Virus record (IMG/VR): IMGVR_UViG_3300025769_000908
Location: 1 to 22,819 of that record
Source of the DNA: a virus
Reading direction: 5' to 3' (one strand)
Length of the DNA stretch: 22,819 nt
The translations under genes and the position numbers were made by a program. Position 1 is the first letter of the stretch; every line of letters begins with the position of its first letter. The notes under the pieces were generated by a model. The model made no database searches and was not told the DNA's origin. It saw only the letters and a list, made by a program, of their open reading frames with translations. Of the stretch, positions 4,835 through 13,700 are shown piece after piece.

Positions 4835-5340
4835 GCCGCAATCTCCATAACAGTAAATCTAGTAGCACTAGGGTTAAATGGCGAGCCTGCACTATTTCCA
4901 AAAATTCTTATTCTACCTACTCCTCTAGTTGCACAACCTAATGTTATATTAAAAGCACTCGTTGTATTTTGATTCCAAAAAGCAGAAACGTTACCAGAAA
5001 ATTCTATATAATGGTCATTTGCTGGCATACTATTTATGCTAAAACCTTGAGTTGCTCTTATTACACTTCCAGGTGTTTCTATAACAACTTGTCCACCTGA
5101 TGTCAGTGAAGCATTATTTCCATATAATTGATAACTAAAACTAAGTGTTGCAAATAAATTACTATTTGAGGCTGTTGGAGTATAAGAACAAGTAAGAAAA
5201 TTACTAAGACTTGCAGAAGTAGTATGAGTATCTCCAGTAAATTCATAAGATTGAACTTTTAAAACTTTGCCCCCACTAAAGTTGGCATTAGGCAAAGTAC
5301 CTGTAACACCTTGTGTTAAATTTAAAAATGTCTGTGCCAT
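4831..5340 (-). CDS. Beta-rich tail fibre-like protein, 169 residues
   Basis: The product starts MAQTFLNLTQGVTGTLPNAN, a short adaptor-like segment, then forms a beta-rich domain beginning KVLKVQSYEFTGDTHTTSAS and ending ATRFTVMEIAA. This resembles distal fibre domains of marine phages, where a trimeric beta sandwich may contact the host or cap the fibre. It is probably a virion surface protein. Its start overlaps the S74 fibre gene stop (TAATG). No enzymatic motif is seen. The receptor cannot be predicted. Confidence 0.65.
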   Translation of the reverse strand: MAQTFLNLTQGVTGTLPNANFSGGKVLKVQSYEFTGDTHTTSASLSNFLTCSYTPTASNSNLFATLSFSYQLYGNNASLTSGGQVVIETPGSVIRATQGFSINSMPANDHYIEFSGNVSAFWNQNTTSAFNITLGCATRGVGRIRIFGNSAGSPFNPSATRFTVMEIAA

Positions 5341-6659
5341 TATGCGTTCTCCAATGTTTGTACTCTTGCTTCAAGAGTTTCTATTTTTGTTATTGCTTCT
5401 TGTAAGGCACTTGTCAGTAAAGGAACTAATTTTGATTGGTCAATAGATTGTGCATTTATTTCTGTTGTAGAATAAGTTTTTGCATCGCCAACTTTTTTAC
5501 TCGGATTATCTCCTTGTGTTTCTACATCATCAGCCGTATATTTTGTTTTAACAGCCATAGCATCTTTATCACCACTAATTGCTTCTGGTACGACACTAGA
5601 TACTTCATGTGCAAAGAAGCCATCTACTGTTTTATCCTTATCATTTTTAAAATTAAACCTGTAAGGTTTTAAATTTTTAAGTCTTTTAATACCATCTGAT
5701 ATAGCTACTTCATTTTCTTTTAATCTGTAATCTGATGATGTGTTATATGATGTTGAATTGTTTGTTGACCGAATAGTACCAACTGTGCTTCCACTATAAT
5801 GAAAAGCCATTGGATATCCACTAGTATTAATAAAATTAGTTGCAACAGCTACTTCATCACCATCTCTTGTAAGACTTATTCTTTCCCCACCATCTGTCCA
5901 CATTCCACCATTAGCATTAAAGTTGTTAGCAGTTTTATTAACAAAAATTTCACCATAACTATCAATACGCATTCTTTCAGAGTCACCTGTTTTAAACTGC
6001 ATACTATTATTACCATGAGCATATACTATTGCACCCATTGTAGAATTTCCATTATCACCAAAATATATTGAGCCTTCATCATTGTTAGCTGAAAGTATTG
6101 ATAAACCACTTGCTCCACTACCTTCAATAACTAACTCATCACCATTTCCACCTACACTTGCACCACTATCGCCAGTTTTAATATGAAGTCCAACACCTAA
6201 ATCTTTTGAAGATAAACCACTTGTTGCAAAATAATTATCTGCGTTTGCACCAACACTAGCAAAAGCTAAAGTACCACTTCCATTAGTTGTTAATGCTTGA
6301 CCATTAGAGCCATCAGAAACATTAAGTTGCGTTATGCCTACAGAATTGTTTCCAAGTTTAGCTGAAGTAACTGCACCATCGGAAACTGTTGTTAGTAGTC
6401 CTACTCCAAAATGTTTAACTGAATTGCATACAGAACTCCCACTTGGGACAAAATCAAAGGTAACAGTAGACCCAGAAATTGTAAAATTATTTGCTTGTAT
6501 CACACCATCAATTTGAATTTGTAATGCGTCTGCACTTACTGGTACAAAAGCTACCGAGTTTTGTGTTAGGTTAAATGTTGTTGAACTTCCATTGAATGTT
6601 AAATTATCTAAAGTTGATATGTTATCTATTTGGTCTATTCCTCTTCCTATGTAACTCAT
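5340..6659 (-). CDS. Tail fibre/tailspike protein with S74 self-cleaving chaperone domain
   Basis: This 439-residue fibre protein has an N-terminal adaptor (about 1-80), a linker (DGAVTSAKLGNNSVG at about 95-110) and a repetitive beta-rich middle. The C-terminal peptidase S74 domain begins at residue 309 in SDYRLKENEVAISDGIKRLK and includes DGFFAHEVSSVVPEAI (346-361). The catalytic dyad is Ser309 and Lys314, five residues apart as in endosialidase chaperones, so the last 131 residues should be cut off after guiding trimer folding. The C-terminus ends in a short coiled coil (ITKIETLEARVQTLENA). It follows the tail-assembly-chaperone gene and overlaps it by 4 bases. It should be a host-recognition fibre or spike. 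Confidence 0.85.
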   Translation of the reverse strand: MSYIGRGIDQIDNISTLDNLTFNGSSTTFNLTQNSVAFVPVSADALQIQIDGVIQANNFTISGSTVTFDFVPSGSSVCNSVKHFGVGLLTTVSDGAVTSAKLGNNSVGITQLNVSDGSNGQALTTNGSGTLAFASVGANADNYFATSGLSSKDLGVGLHIKTGDSGASVGGNGDELVIEGSGASGLSILSANNDEGSIYFGDNGNSTMGAIVYAHGNNSMQFKTGDSERMRIDSYGEIFVNKTANNFNANGGMWTDGGERISLTRDGDEVAVATNFINTSGYPMAFHYSGSTVGTIRSTNNSTSYNTSSDYRLKENEVAISDGIKRLKNLKPYRFNFKNDKDKTVDGFFAHEVSSVVPEAISGDKDAMAVKTKYTADDVETQGDNPSKKVGDAKTYSTTEINAQSIDQSKLVPLLTSALQEAITKIETLEARVQTLENA

Positions 6660-6970
6660 TCTGGTTTACTCCATACTGTGTGTGTTAGTTCGCCATTTTC
6701 ATTTCTATCAAGAAGTGAGTCGTAATCACTTTCACTATAGGTACTAGGAATATCTCTTAGTGCTTGGCGATAGTCTGATTGTGCTGTTGTAATATTACCT
6801 CGTAATACCCACCAATCAGTTTCCAAAAGTTTTTGTTCTCTTATTCTTTTAATTTCAGTAAGTTTTCTATTAGTAGAATTATTATTCCAAGCTGTTTCTC
6901 TAGCGTCTATAATAGCTTGTTCTTCTGCTGTTGCGTCTCTTATTGTATTATTAATTATAACTTTACTCAT
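6656..6970 (-). CDS. Phage tail assembly chaperone-like protein
   Basis: This 104-residue protein contains LLETDWWVLRGNITTAQSD followed by YRQALRDIPSTYSE. The LLxxTDW...YRQALRDIP pattern is that of the phage tail assembly chaperone (APC) family found beside fibre genes. Such proteins help fold or attach fibres and are usually not in the virion. It lies between two fibre-like genes. The start follows the upstream stop by one base and the stop overlaps the S74 fibre start (ATGA). The family match is by motif only. Confidence 0.75.
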   Translation of the reverse strand: MSKVIINNTIRDATAEEQAIIDARETAWNNNSTNRKLTEIKRIREQKLLETDWWVLRGNITTAQSDYRQALRDIPSTYSESDYDSLLDRNENGELTHTVWSKPE

Positions 6971-6971
6971 T

Positions 6972-7580
6972 TTAACTATCTACCAATCCATAAATTTTAA
7001 CTGTTACGTTAATGTGTTGTGTGCTTGCGTAAAAAGTAACACCTCTAGCAGAAGCATTATTTTCATGTGTTCCACCAAAATAACCGCCTATGTTATTGGT
7101 GCTAGCATCAATATATCCAAAAGTACCATGAAAGTTTGTAAATTTAGAACTTGTGTAAGGGTCTTGTATCCACATTGACATTCTAAAACCATTTTTATTT
7201 GAAGCATTAGTAACACCAGAATCAGTCATTTGAACTCCGCCTTGATTAATTTGCGCTCTTTGTGTTGCGTTACCACTATCTGAAAAAATTCCTGTAAAGT
7301 TATACATATAATTATTTGTTATATCAGATGGAGTATCGTCTCTTAATTTCCAAAATATACTAACATTATTTGTTGCAGGAACTGCTTTAGTTACCACCAT
7401 AAGATAATTTTTATAAGTAGAAGAAAATACATTATCTACGCTTATTTGAGCCGCATTACTTCCTGTATCAGAGCCACCAAGATAAACTAAACCACCTGAA
7501 TTATCCCCTGTCACAGTACCAGTAAAATCAAAGTTTTGTGATAAATCTATTCCATCAGGTTTTAATAAAGTAAAAGGCAT
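6972..7580 (-). CDS. Tail fibre-like structural protein, 202 residues
   Basis: The protein begins MPFTLLKPDGIDLSQNFDFTG and continues with a Gly/Ser/Thr/Asn-rich beta domain. Segments such as VDNVFSSTYKNYLMVVTKAV and IFWKLRDDTP, and the C-terminal VTVKIYGLVDS, resemble a beta-sandwich domain common in marine phage appendages. No signal peptide or enzyme motif is present. The start overlaps the stop of the upstream 107-codon gene (TAATG). It is likely a virion surface component; whether it binds the host or decorates another fibre is unknown. Confidence 0.65.
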   Translation of the reverse strand: MPFTLLKPDGIDLSQNFDFTGTVTGDNSGGLVYLGGSDTGSNAAQISVDNVFSSTYKNYLMVVTKAVPATNNVSIFWKLRDDTPSDITNNYMYNFTGIFSDSGNATQRAQINQGGVQMTDSGVTNASNKNGFRMSMWIQDPYTSSKFTNFHGTFGYIDASTNNIGGYFGGTHENNASARGVTFYASTQHINVTVKIYGLVDS

Positions 7581-7903
7581 TATTCACTCTCCTTTGGATA
7601 TTTTGTTTTAATTTCTTGTACTTTAGTCTGCCAAGCGTCTAATCCATTTTCTGTAATGTATTCTAATTGCTCTGCTAGACTTCCATATTCTTTTTGTCTG
7701 TTCGCTACAGCGATTGCATTGTTTTCTAATGTTGTTGCTTGGGAAGATAAAGCGTCTAGTTGTTCGTCTGTGGGTTTAGGTTTATCTGTTGCGTTCCACT
7801 CTTTGATGTAATCTGTACCAGTATCATTTTGTAATTTTACTTCTGATGTAAAGTTTGGCGTTCTACCTAAGTATGCTTTTATTTTATTTGTTAAATTATT
7901 CAT
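7580..7903 (-). CDS. Fibre-associated chaperone-like protein, 107 residues
   Basis: The sequence has two recognisable segments: an N-terminal NFTSEVKLQNDTGTDYIKEWN with PKPTDEQLDAL, and a C-terminal YGSLAEQLEYITENGLDAWQTKVQEIKTKYPKE. The pattern Y-S-x-x-x-QL-x-x-I-x-x-G ... W-x-x-x-V-x-x-IK-x-x-YPK is common in small phage proteins next to fibre genes and suggests a fibre assembly factor. It follows the C1q-like fibre gene by 12 bases. I infer a chaperone or adaptor role from context; there is no experimental basis in the sequence. Confidence 0.65.
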   Translation of the reverse strand: MNNLTNKIKAYLGRTPNFTSEVKLQNDTGTDYIKEWNATDKPKPTDEQLDALSSQATTLENNAIAVANRQKEYGSLAEQLEYITENGLDAWQTKVQEIKTKYPKESE

Positions 7904-7915
7904 AATTTTTATTTC

Positions 7916-8758
7916 CTATGATGCTGAAATCCTAAATCCGTGACAATAAGTTCTTCTATCTGTAGCACCTCTTAAATAAACATTACCACTTATTGCATCT
8001 AGGTAAGCAAAAAATGTTATTACATCACCTACTGCTAAATCTACGATAATATCAACAGAAGCACCGATAGTGAAACCTTGATTATTACTATAGTCAGTAT
8101 ATGTTTCTACAATTTGAGAATCGTTTTTTCTAATAGATGTAACATTATTAGATAGCATACTATTTCCATCATTAGGATAAGAAATAGTGTGAACACTTAA
8201 AAAATACTTTCCTGCTTTTCCAGATGGAACTGTGAAGTTTGCTGAAGCACCAGTTGTAAAAGCGTTATCACTATCAAGTTCTTCTGTATCAAAAGCAATT
8301 TTTGTAGTTGTTTGGTCACTAACACTTTGATTTGCATTTAATCTAGCGGCAAAATAAGGTGTATTAGCTTCTCCAATTCCTGTTATGCTTCCACCTAATG
8401 CAACACTAGAGCCATTAATACTTACACTAGAGTTAGCAAGTTTAGAGTTTGCTATACTTCCTGCCAACATATCATTTGTTACTGTGCCTGTGTCTGGTGT
8501 TTGTGTAGCTACTGCTTTTCCTAGATAAGCAATTTCTACAATATCACTTGATACTAATGTTCCACCAAGAGTAATACGAGTAGAAGAAGTTAAAGTTAAA
8601 TTCGTGCTATCTTGTTTAACAAAGTTTACCCATACGATGACATCTGCTAGAGAAGATATGCTGTGGTTTAAATCTACATAAGCTGTAGTTATGCCAGTGT
8701 ATCGCTCTTTAGCGTTACTGATAAAACCATTTTGAGGTTTACTACCTAAATATGCCAT
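7916..8758 (-). CDS. Tail fibre-like protein with C1q-like domain
   Basis: The 280-residue protein has an N-terminal adaptor beginning MAYLGSKPQNGFISNAKERYTG, a linker with TVTNDMLAGSIANSKLANSS (about 92-111), and a C-terminal domain from about residue 135. That domain carries TPYFAARLNANQSVSDQTT, FDTEELDSDN and FTVPSGKAGKYFLSVH, hallmarks of the C1q/TNF-like jelly-roll fold. Such domains form trimers and occur at fibre tips. The linker has the same character as the one in the S74 fibre, suggesting related docking segments. It is likely a host-recognition protein attached to the main fibre or tail. Confidence 0.75.
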   Translation of the reverse strand: MAYLGSKPQNGFISNAKERYTGITTAYVDLNHSISSLADVIVWVNFVKQDSTNLTLTSSTRITLGGTLVSSDIVEIAYLGKAVATQTPDTGTVTNDMLAGSIANSKLANSSVSINGSSVALGGSITGIGEANTPYFAARLNANQSVSDQTTTKIAFDTEELDSDNAFTTGASANFTVPSGKAGKYFLSVHTISYPNDGNSMLSNNVTSIRKNDSQIVETYTDYSNNQGFTIGASVDIIVDLAVGDVITFFAYLDAISGNVYLRGATDRRTYCHGFRISAS

Positions 8759-8765
8759 GTATCTC

Positions 8766-9083
8766 CTATGCTACGTCAGTTAATAAAGAAACAATTACGT
8801 CTGCTGTGCCACCATCTTTTTTGACTTTTATTGCTCCACCACTAGGAATAACTATTTTTCCTTGAACACACTCTAGTGAACTTCCAGTTGGTAGGGGTGC
8901 ATTTTTAATTATGTATCTATCGTTAGACCCATCATTAAGAACTGCATCTACATTTATAGAAGTAGTACCTGTGTTAGAAATAAGTAAACCTATTACGATT
9001 TGCTTATTAGAAGTTGCAGAGACAACAGTAGTCAAATTATTATTAGCTAATGTTGCGTCAGCTTGTGAAAAATTATTTGCCAT
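8766..9083 (-). CDS. Small virion-like protein after tail fibre, 105 residues
   Basis: The protein starts MANNFSQADATLANNNLTTV and has a compact beta pattern with IVIGLLISNTGTTSINVDAV and CVQGKIVIPSGGAIKVKKDG. The composition fits a small beta-sandwich structural protein, similar to small proteins of marine podoviruses beside the tail fibre. No catalytic residues or membrane segments are visible. It lies 3 bases after the fibre gene. A fibre-decorating or capping role is possible but unproven. Confidence 0.6.
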   Translation of the reverse strand: MANNFSQADATLANNNLTTVVSATSNKQIVIGLLISNTGTTSINVDAVLNDGSNDRYIIKNAPLPTGSSLECVQGKIVIPSGGAIKVKKDGGTADVIVSLLTDVA

Positions 9084-9086
9084 GTG

Positions 9087-10661
9087 TTATCCTAATGCTA
9101 TTGCGAATGGGATACTGTTATCCGTTGCCGCAATGGTTAAAGTTTCATTACTTCCATTATTATTCTCAGTGAAAGTAACATTCGTACCTGCTACAAGTTT
9201 ACCATTTAAGAAACCTGCTGTGGTGTCGTTAGATGATACTTTAGAAGTCTCATCTGTGTTTACTCCAACAGAAGACCAAGCACTTCCATTGTAATATTTT
9301 AAAGCGTTAGATGAAGTATTATAAACTAAGTCACCTTCATCTAAGGAAGATGTAGGGTCACTTGAGTCTACTCTATATCTATCAGCAAAACTATTTACGC
9401 CACTAATATTAGAGGCTACTGTATTGACATTAGCTATCGCACCGCCAACTGTGTTAACATTAGCGATTGCTCCGCCAACTGTATTGACGTTAGCGATTGA
9501 ACCTGCCACTAAATCTATTTCTGAACTTGCCTCAGCTAAATCATCAGCTACAGCTTCTATTTCTGTTAGTTTATTTTCTACTGCCGCTACATCTGCTGAT
9601 ATTCCTGCCACCGCAGTTATATCACTAGAAATACCTGCTAGAGTTGTAATATTTGAATTTTGACCTGCTACTGTATTTATATTAGTAGCATTTGAATTGA
9701 CTGTATTAATTGCTGTTTGGTCTGAAGATGTTGGCGTTGTTCTAAGCCATGTTGTATTACCTAAGTCATACACCATCATCACATTATTTGTTGTATTAAA
9801 ATATAATGCACCATCAATTAAAGTTGCACCATCATTGTCAACTGAAGGATTTGAAGCCTTAGCTCCTAAATATCTGTCATCAAAGCTATCATAACTAGCC
9901 GCCGCAGATGTTGCTGAAGAAGCCGCATTAGTAGCTTGTGTTGACGCTGTACTAGCGGAACTAGCCGCCGCCGTAGCTGACGTACTTGCTTCACTAGCTT
10001 TTGTGGTAGCTGTCGAAGCTGATGTACTTGCTTCAGAGGCTTTTGTTGTAGCTGTTGAAGCTGAAGTCGAAGCTGAAGTAGCTGACGTACTAGCCTCACT
10101 AGCTTTAGTTGTCGCTGTAGAAGCTGAAGTCGAAGCACTTGTAGCACTTGTAGCCGCCGCCGTAGCTGAACTTGCCGCCGCAGTCGCTTGAGTTGTTGCT
10201 TGATTTACTTGTGAAGTAGCCGCCGTATCAACATAATTCTTTGTTGCGGCGTCTTGTGCTGACGTAGGGTCTACAACATTTCTTAATTTTTTAGTACCTA
10301 CATCATATTGAAAGTCTGAGTTTGATATTTTGATAACATCATCTGCGTCATCAATAGCTTCCTGAGACATAAAGAAACCTTGATTAGAGTCTGTATCTAA
10401 ATCATTTTCTGTTAATACTGAGCCTGAAGCATAATCTACTAATTTTGTTCCTTGACTTGTTGTACGCCTAATTTCAATAGCGGCACTATTAGCAGGAGCG
10501 GAACTAAAGGTAATTGTCGTACCTGCACCATTCCAACTAAAAGCTGTTGTAGCTGAACCTGCTACAGTAACAGTAATATCTGCTTGGTCTCTGTAACTAA
10601 AAGGTACAGAATACGCAGTTGTACTGCCGTTACCAGTGTAACGTACAAAACTATTAGCCAT
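9087..10661 (-). CDS. Tail fibre protein (T7 gp17-like N-terminal domain)
   Basis: Residues 1-145 match the T7 tail fibre N-terminal domain that docks the fibre to the tail, with FVRYTGNGSTTAYSVPFSYR and the IRRTTSQGTKLVDYASGSVL motif. Residues of about 150-250 form a Ser/Ala/Thr-rich region with 14-residue repeats (SASTATTKASEAST), probably a triple coiled coil. A DDRYLGAKASNP...GALYFNTTNN module follows (about 258-305). After more coiled coil with three copies of AIANVNTVGG (about 384-413) comes a second, related DRYRVDSSDP...GDLVYNTSSNA module (about 425-460). It lacks a long receptor-binding tip, so downstream fibre-like proteins may provide it. AAAGGA precedes the ATG by 5 bases. Confidence 0.9.
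   Translation of the reverse strand: MANSFVRYTGNGSTTAYSVPFSYRDQADITVTVAGSATTAFSWNGAGTTITFSSAPANSAAIEIRRTTSQGTKLVDYASGSVLTENDLDTDSNQGFFMSQEAIDDADDVIKISNSDFQYDVGTKKLRNVVDPTSAQDAATKNYVDTAATSQVNQATTQATAAASSATAAATSATSASTSASTATTKASEASTSATSASTSASTATTKASEASTSASTATTKASEASTSATAAASSASTASTQATNAASSATSAAASYDSFDDRYLGAKASNPSVDNDGATLIDGALYFNTTNNVMMVYDLGNTTWLRTTPTSSDQTAINTVNSNATNINTVAGQNSNITTLAGISSDITAVAGISADVAAVENKLTEIEAVADDLAEASSEIDLVAGSIANVNTVGGAIANVNTVGGAIANVNTVASNISGVNSFADRYRVDSSDPTSSLDEGDLVYNTSSNALKYYNGSAWSSVGVNTDETSKVSSNDTTAGFLNGKLVAGTNVTFTENNNGSNETLTIAATDNSIPFAIALG
9421..9510. repeat. Three 30-base repeats within tail fibre gene
   Basis: Three adjacent 30-base units (9421-9450, 9451-9480, 9481-9510) encode copies of a ten-residue IANVNTVGGA motif in the fibre; the third copy is diverged (IANVNTVGGA becomes AGSIANVNTV). 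The DNA units differ at several positions, mostly synonymous, so the repeat is old enough to have drifted while the protein periodicity was kept. Confidence 0.75.
9979..10125. repeat. 42-base repeats encoding the Ala/Ser/Thr coiled region
   Basis: Three copies of a 42-base unit lie at 9979-10020, 10021-10062 and 10084-10125, with a 21-base insertion between the second and third. Each encodes a SASTATTKASEAST segment of the fibre. Recombination between the units would change the shaft length. The opposite strand and other frames stay open here because of the low complexity, which produces spurious open frames. Confidence 0.75.
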
Positions 10662-10682
10662 GCTTATCCTTTATTTGTGAAT

Positions 10683-10701
10683 TTCTCTTCTAAGAAGGGA
10701 A
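10683..10701. promoter_or_regulatory. Imperfect inverted repeat before the tail fibre gene
   Basis: A 19-base inverted repeat with one mismatch and a 3-base loop lies in the 42-base gap between the gp16-like gene and the fibre gene. This is one of the few real intergenic gaps in the operon. It could be an RNA processing hairpin or simply a stem that protects the fibre message. There is no T run on the minus strand, so it is not a terminator. Confidence 0.25.
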
Positions 10702-10703
10702 CT

Positions 10704-13700
10704 TTATTTTTGAGCGTTTACGGCTTTAAGCCATATTTGTAGAGATGAATTTAGTTTCTCTTTTATAAATATCTCTCTATTTTTAAGAAGATTGATTAAT
10801 TCATTATTATCTTTAAACATAATGTCATAGGCTTCCCCCTCAAAATCATGCACTATTTTTAATAAGAATTTTTGTTTATAGTCATCACCTGCAACAATAC
10901 CTTCAGGTAGTTTATTCATTTGACTTGTAGGGTCAGTAATTTGATGTTCTATAATTTCTTTTAATGACGCTTCTTTTTTTAAGGGTGCATAAAAGACTTT
11001 CATATCCTGCTTTATTTCTAACCACCTATCATAGTAAGTTTGACCTTTATGTTCACCAGTTTTAAATCTTTTTTCTTTTAAGTTTATTCCTGTGTGTTTA
11101 TCTATTTTACTAGGAGCAGTATAATCAAAATCTCTTTCATTAAAGAATTTTGCTACAATACTATTCTTAAATTCTGTCATAGCAAAAGGAGAAGACCATA
11201 ATCCTGTCTTTCCGCCTAAGCCAAAGAACCACCCTCTTTCTCTATCAATCTTTTCTCCAAAGATATTACGTTGAGGCATAACTCTATTAGGGTCATCTAA
11301 AGGATTTAAAGCAGATAATCTGTCTGAAAATCCCCATATTTCTCTTTCCCAACTATCATTAACTCTACTAACATATCGCATAAAACCTGATAATGGTGCA
11401 AATTTATTTATAAATCTACCATACATAGAAGCCGCTAATCTTTCAGGGTCTCTTGTTTTCATCATACCATCACCTAAAATTAAATCTGCTGTTTCTAACA
11501 TATTTTTTGTATAAAATTTTGATGTAAAATTTCTTGTCATTGAAGCAATAACAGACATAGATAATTCTACATATTTATTTTCTACTTCTTCAGGTAAATC
11601 TTCATTGTGTTTTAAAAATTTATTTAATGCTTCTGTCATATCTGCCGCTATAAAAAAGGGCATTAAAAATGGGTCTAATCTATTAAGAGAAATGTGACGT
11701 CCATCTTGTGTTCTTAATGCGTAAGGTTTCCAACCAGTTGAAGCAGACCTTTCATCATTTTCTTTATAATTAGGAGAACCACCACTTGTTACCATTCCAA
11801 ATTGTGCCGCCATAAATGCACTACCCCACAATAACCAACCCATCTGTATTCTAGCGTTAGCTTCCGCCGCTTTTTCAGGATTTAGATATTTACCAGTTAC
11901 TTTATCTTTAGCCAACATGTGACGCATTTGTAATTGGTATCTGCCCACTAAAGGTAAGTGTTGAAAATTCCATCTTAATAAGTTTGAAGGAGTATTAATA
12001 AAGTGTAACCCAAATACTCTTGACCATCTATGTTTTGACGTCCATGCTAAAATACCGCCTGTTACGTTACCTTTTAATCGTTTACCAGTTTTAGGGTCAA
12101 ACGCCATTTGGTGAGCAGATTGCGTATAAGTAGAGTCTCTTGCGTATTCTAATGGGTCATTAATTTCATAAGCGTCTGCTTCTGTTGTACCTTTAACATT
12201 ACCTGCTTCTATAGCTTTACCACTGTTCTCTTGATATAATTTAGAGCGTCTTTGAAATTCTGCTTTATAGGCTTTTCTATTTTTTAATTGAAGAAAACTA
12301 CTAGATATTAATTCAGGATTTTCTCTCATTATAGCTGAGTTAACTTGTGCCGCTACTCTAGCTTTAAAGGTCATAGTTTTTAAGAACTCATCACCTGCAC
12401 TGAGAAGTCTTAGAGGTAGCGTTAATGTAAATGAAGAAGGTCTCCAAACAAATTTATTAACACCTTTACCCACAAAACCAAAAGGAGAAGTTAATAAATC
12501 TCCCCATTCATTAAACCATCTTTGCAGTTGACCTTGACGAATGTTGTTATCAACTTTCATTTGCATAGCATCTAGCACAGGTCTTCCCTGCCTAAACCCT
12601 CTGCCTAATCCCTGTATTGCATGAAGTATATAATAGTATTGATAGAAGTATGTTTGTAAGGCTTCTCTCGCTACTGTACCTGCTCTAGCTTGTCTTGTAA
12701 CTCCCATGTTTGCCGCTCTTAACAACATAACAAAAGGCTTCCATTGTGTTTGCACAAGAGAAGAAGCTATGTTTAATATGTGTGTATCAGGAGAAGAAAG
12801 TAAGTTGTTATTGACATACTCTGCCGCTAAATCCCAACTCTTTACTTTTCTAACATTTTGCATTGCGTCTTCAATAGCTTCATTACTATCTAACTTAGCA
12901 ACTTGACGCCAAAACTCTTCAGCGTTTCCATCAATTTTTTGTTTAGCTAATTTTGGATTTTCAGGATTAACAATTAATTCTGCTACATTTAATTCTTGTC
13001 TATTAATACGTTGAGCCGCTTGAGCTACAGCTATATTATTCTGTACTTGTTTTTTAACAATTAATAATTCTTTTCCTAATTCATCTCTTTCTGTTAATTC
13101 TTTTAATATTTTTGATTTTTCAACTGGCGTTAAATTTTCAAACTCCAACATACTTGCTAGTCTTTTTATGTCATCAATATTTTTAAGAATAACCATATCG
13201 TGAGCTAAGACAGTAGCCGCTAATTCTTTACCTTGAGAACCAAACTTTTCCATAGCTTTAATAACAGCTTGAGGATTAACGCCTAATCTCTCAGCACTCT
13301 CTTTAATCATTTGAAAAGATTTAGTTGCCGCTATTTCTTCTAAAACATTTGCTATTTCTTTAACAGCGTTTTTTAAATATACAGTTGTACCAAAAGTCCC
13401 ATCAGACATACGTTTATAATTAAACATAGTCTTAGGAGGCTTATCTGAATTAAGTAAACCTTCTTTAGCTGTCTGTCTTAATGATTTAATTCGTTGGTCT
13501 ATTGTTTCATTAGGATTAATTTTATTCTTTGCTTCTATTTCATCTATTTGTTTTTTAGTTTTGTTTTTATAAAAATCATTTCCTTTTTTAGTTATAGTCA
13601 AATCATCAAATAATTTTTTACCTGTTATTTCACTACGACCATAATTATGTAAATCAACAAGGTTTTTAACAGAATTATTTTTCTGTTGTCTTGATGTTAA

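Noticed and set aside
5436-6071. Plus-strand frames at 5436-5672 and 5799-6071
   Set aside because: They run antisense to the S74 fibre gene, whose motifs are clear. The translations are Cys/Ile/Phe/Ser-rich shadows.
8911-9294. 127-codon plus-strand frame
   Set aside because: It crosses the boundary of two well-supported minus-strand genes and shows no family motif.
10003-10191. Plus-strand open frame with Val/Ala/Glu repeats, and a Leu/Gln/Arg-rich minus frame at 9866-10147
   Set aside because: Both are by-products of the Ala/Ser/Thr repeat of the fibre gene, which keeps other frames open. No ribosome site or independent support.
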